Assembly: GCA_020439725.1 (NCBI GenBank)
Contig: JAGQSE010000429.1
Span: forward strand, 1-7,175
Direction of reading: 5' to 3'
From: Acidobacteriota bacterium
Lineage (GTDB): Bacteria; Acidobacteriota; Thermoanaerobaculia; Multivoradales; JAHZIX01
DNA: 7,175 nucleotides
Every line of letters begins with the position of its first letter. Within the stretch, counting starts at the first letter, position 1. Below the pieces are notes generated by a model that was given only the letters and a program-made list of their open reading frames with translations, ran no database searches and was not told where the DNA came from. A program made the translations under genes and the position numbers. This document shows positions 5,544-7,175 of this stretch, piece by piece.

Positions 5544-6680
5544 GTGAGCATCTCCTCCCGGCCCATCGATGCAGAACTGTCCCCTCTGGAGGACGTTCCC
5601 CCGGCCCTTCGCCCGGTACGCCGCTTGATTCTCCGCTATGGCTGGAACGCCACGGTCTACCAGATCCTGAACCCCGGCATCGAGCGCTGGATCTCCGACG
5701 ACGGGGACGCGGTGGTGGGCTTCGTCACCGCCCACGGCCACCGGGTGGTGGCCGGAGCTCCGGTGTGCGCCGACGACCGGCTGCACGAGGTGGTGGCCGA
5801 GTTCGAGGCGGATACCGCTCGCCGCCGGCTGCGCACCTGCTACTTCGGCGCAGGGGAGCGCCTGGCGCGGGCACTGGCGGCCCGGGGCCCCTACGACCGG
5901 CTGTATCTGGGAGCCCAGCCGTGCTGGGATCCGCGCAACTGGCCCGCCATCATCGAGGGCAAGGCGTCCCTCCGGGCGCAGCTCCTCAGGGCGCGCAACA
6001 AAGGGGTGACCGTCACACGGTGGTCGGCGACGGACGCCAAGGACCACCCGGAGCTGGGCCGCTGTCTCGAGGAGTGGCTCGACACCCGCGGTCTGCCGCC
6101 GCTCCACTTCCTCATCGAGCCGGACACGCTGGGTCGCTTGTGGGACCGTCTGGTGTTGGTGGCCCAGCGCGAGGGCCGCCCCGTGGGCTTCCTCGTCGCC
6201 TCGCCGATCCCCCAGCGTCATGGTTGGCTGGTCGAGCAGAACATCCGCGGCGCGGAGGCTCCCAACGGCACCACGGAGCTGCTTCTCGACGCCGCCATGA
6301 GGGCCTTCGTCGATCACGGCAGCACCTATGCGACCCTCGGTCTGTGCCCGCTGTCACGGCGAGCCGACGTTCGACTGCCGCCACAGCGGGCCTGGCTGCG
6401 GTTCCTCCTCGGTTGGGTGCGGGCCCATGGCCGGCGCTTCTACGACTTCGATGGTCTCGACGCCTACAAGGCCAAGTTCCTGCCCGAGAGCTGGGAGCCG
6501 ATCTACGCCATCACCGGCGGTAGCCGGGTCGGTCTCTACACGCTTTACGCCATCGCCGGCGCCTTCGGCCAGATGCCGCCGCCGCGCCTCGTCGCTCAGG
6601 CGACGCTGCGCGCCGCGGGCCAGGAGCTACGCTGGCTGCGGCGGCGACTCTTCCCTCAGAAACGGCGGCCGCCCCGATAG
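5544..6680 (+). CDS. DUF2156 / MprF C-terminal-like protein (standalone)
   Basis: This 378-residue protein resembles the soluble catalytic domain of phosphatidylglycerol lysyltransferases (DUF2156, a tandem GNAT-like fold), which transfer an amino acid from aminoacyl-tRNA to a lipid or other acceptor. Family-like stretches are YGWNATVYQILNPG (about 32-45), VVGFVTAHGHRVVAGAPVCA (about 57-76), APNGTTELLLDAAM (about 239-252), YATLGLCPLS (about 262-271) and FYDFDGLDAYKAKFLPESWE (about 299-318). The multi-helix N-terminal flippase part of full MprF is absent, and I see no transmembrane helix apart from a mildly hydrophobic stretch at about 328-345. The C-terminus is strongly basic (WLRRRLFPQKRRPPR), which could favour contact with anionic membranes. 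GTG 5544 is chosen because the family-like sequence starts soon after it and GGTAGG lies 10 nt upstream. The frame stays open back to an ATG at 5343, but that extension is low-complexity and not family-like. Acceptor and amino acid are unknown; the start is the least certain part. Confidence 0.85.
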   Translation: MSISSRPIDAELSPLEDVPPALRPVRRLILRYGWNATVYQILNPGIERWISDDGDAVVGFVTAHGHRVVAGAPVCADDRLHEVVAEFEADTARRRLRTCYFGAGERLARALAARGPYDRLYLGAQPCWDPRNWPAIIEGKASLRAQLLRARNKGVTVTRWSATDAKDHPELGRCLEEWLDTRGLPPLHFLIEPDTLGRLWDRLVLVAQREGRPVGFLVASPIPQRHGWLVEQNIRGAEAPNGTTELLLDAAMRAFVDHGSTYATLGLCPLSRRADVRLPPQRAWLRFLLGWVRAHGRRFYDFDGLDAYKAKFLPESWEPIYAITGGSRVGLYTLYAIAGAFGQMPPPRLVAQATLRAAGQELRWLRRRLFPQKRRPPR

Positions 6681-6689
6681 GACGACTGC

Positions 6690-7175
6690 TCAGAGCACCG
6701 ACTCGCCCGGGGGAACCAGCCGGTCGATGCGCTTCAAGACCTCGTCGTCGAGGTCGAGCTCGGCGGCACGAAGGCAGCTTTCGAGCTGTTCCATCGTGCG
6801 CGGCCCGATGATCGTCGAGGTCACCGCCGGGTGCCGGAGCGTCCAGGCCAGCGCCAGCTCCGCCAGCGGCACTCCCAGGTCGCCGGCGAGCGCGACCAGC
6901 TCTTCGACCACGTCGAGGCGCCGCTCGAAGCGCTCCTGCTCGAGATCGCCGACCCAATTGGCGGCCCGCGGGCTGTCCCCGGGGTTGCCCTGCCCCTTGC
7001 GGTACTTGCCCGTCAGCCAGCCGCCCTCGAGGGGGCTCCAGACGATGCTGGCGATGCCGTGGCGGAGCGTCATGGGGAAGTGGCTGACCTCCATCGTGCG
7101 GCGCAGGATGCTGTAGGGCGGCTGCAGGCAGACGAACCGTTCCCAGCCGTGGCGCTCGCTGATCCACAGCGTTTC
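6690..7175 (-). CDS. Aldo/keto reductase, C-terminal half (N-terminus beyond window)
   Basis: This is the last 161 residues of an NAD(P)H-dependent aldo/keto reductase, a cytoplasmic TIM-barrel oxidoreductase acting on carbonyl compounds. The frame is open to the right edge: residues ETLWISERHGWERFVCLQPP precede the internal Met at 7094, so that Met is not the start. Recognisable family segments are RFVCLQPPYSIL (barrel strand and cofactor side), IVWSPLEGGWLTGKYR, the helix LGVPLAELALAWTLRHPAV, and the cofactor-phosphate region STIIGPRTMEQLESCL. The family's catalytic Asp, Tyr, Lys and His lie in the missing N-terminal half, so activity cannot be judged. Full family members are usually about 310-350 residues, so roughly half is missing. 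It ends 9 bp from the end of the convergent DUF2156 gene, with no terminator hairpin in the gap. The substrate cannot be predicted. Confidence 0.93.
   Translation of the reverse strand, partial: ETLWISERHGWERFVCLQPPYSILRRTMEVSHFPMTLRHGIASIVWSPLEGGWLTGKYRKGQGNPGDSPRAANWVGDLEQERFERRLDVVEELVALAGDLGVPLAELALAWTLRHPAVTSTIIGPRTMEQLESCLRAAELDLDDEVLKRIDRLVPPGESVL

Noticed and set aside
5217..6317. Minus-strand open frame of 366 codons opposite the DUF2156 gene
   Set aside because: Antisense shadow in GC-rich DNA with no domain; the plus-strand frame matches a known family.
6681..6689. Terminator between the DUF2156 gene and the aldo/keto reductase gene
   Set aside because: The gap is only 9 bp and shows no inverted repeat or T-run.
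7092..7094. ATG at 7094 as the aldo/keto reductase start
   Set aside because: The frame continues upstream to the window edge with family-typical sequence (HGWERFVCLQPPYSIL), so this Met is internal.

Overview
This is a GC-rich (roughly two-thirds G+C by eye), gene-dense bacterial window. It carries three complete protein genes on well-supported frames, one complete gene with a less certain start, and two genes cut by the window edges. A TolC-type periplasmic adaptor and a signal-peptide-bearing secreted protein point to a Gram-negative cell. The GC content, GTG starts and gene content would fit Acidobacteriota or Myxococcota, but no marker gene is present and this placement is a low-confidence guess.

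Layout. Bases 3-4022 (+) are the end of a compact operon for a tripartite-type ABC exporter. It holds the C-terminal part of a MacB/LolD-class ATPase, an 8-helix FtsX-family permease that looks like two fused 4-helix halves, and a HlyD/MacA-like periplasmic adaptor with a TolC-tip contact motif. Genes are 4 nt apart or overlapping, so translation is probably coupled. No outer-membrane channel is present, so a TolC homologue would have to be encoded elsewhere. A long inverted repeat at 4008-4061 closes the operon and probably serves as a two-way terminator for the convergent gene that follows.

Bases 4078-5196 (-) encode a secreted protein with an unassigned N-terminal domain and two beta/gamma-crystallin domains joined by a Gly/Asp/Arg/Tyr-rich linker. 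The two domains are an internal duplication. A divergent intergenic region (5197-5543) separates it from a standalone DUF2156 / MprF-C-terminal-like acyltransferase-fold protein (5544-6680, +). That intergenic region holds a 13-bp tandem repeat, three GTGCAAGCG direct repeats and an inverted repeat over the likely ribosome binding site of the DUF2156 gene. The window ends in the C-terminal half of an aldo/keto reductase on the minus strand (6690 to beyond 7175), tail to tail with the DUF2156 gene.

The exporter genes clearly work together. The other three genes have no evident functional link to the exporter or to each other, although exporter, secreted protein and DUF2156 protein could all relate to the cell envelope. 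I see no CRISPR array, transposon, RNA gene or clear new defence system. The most interesting items are the duplicated crystallin protein with its unassigned N-terminal domain, the fused-permease exporter, and the repeats in the divergent intergenic region.
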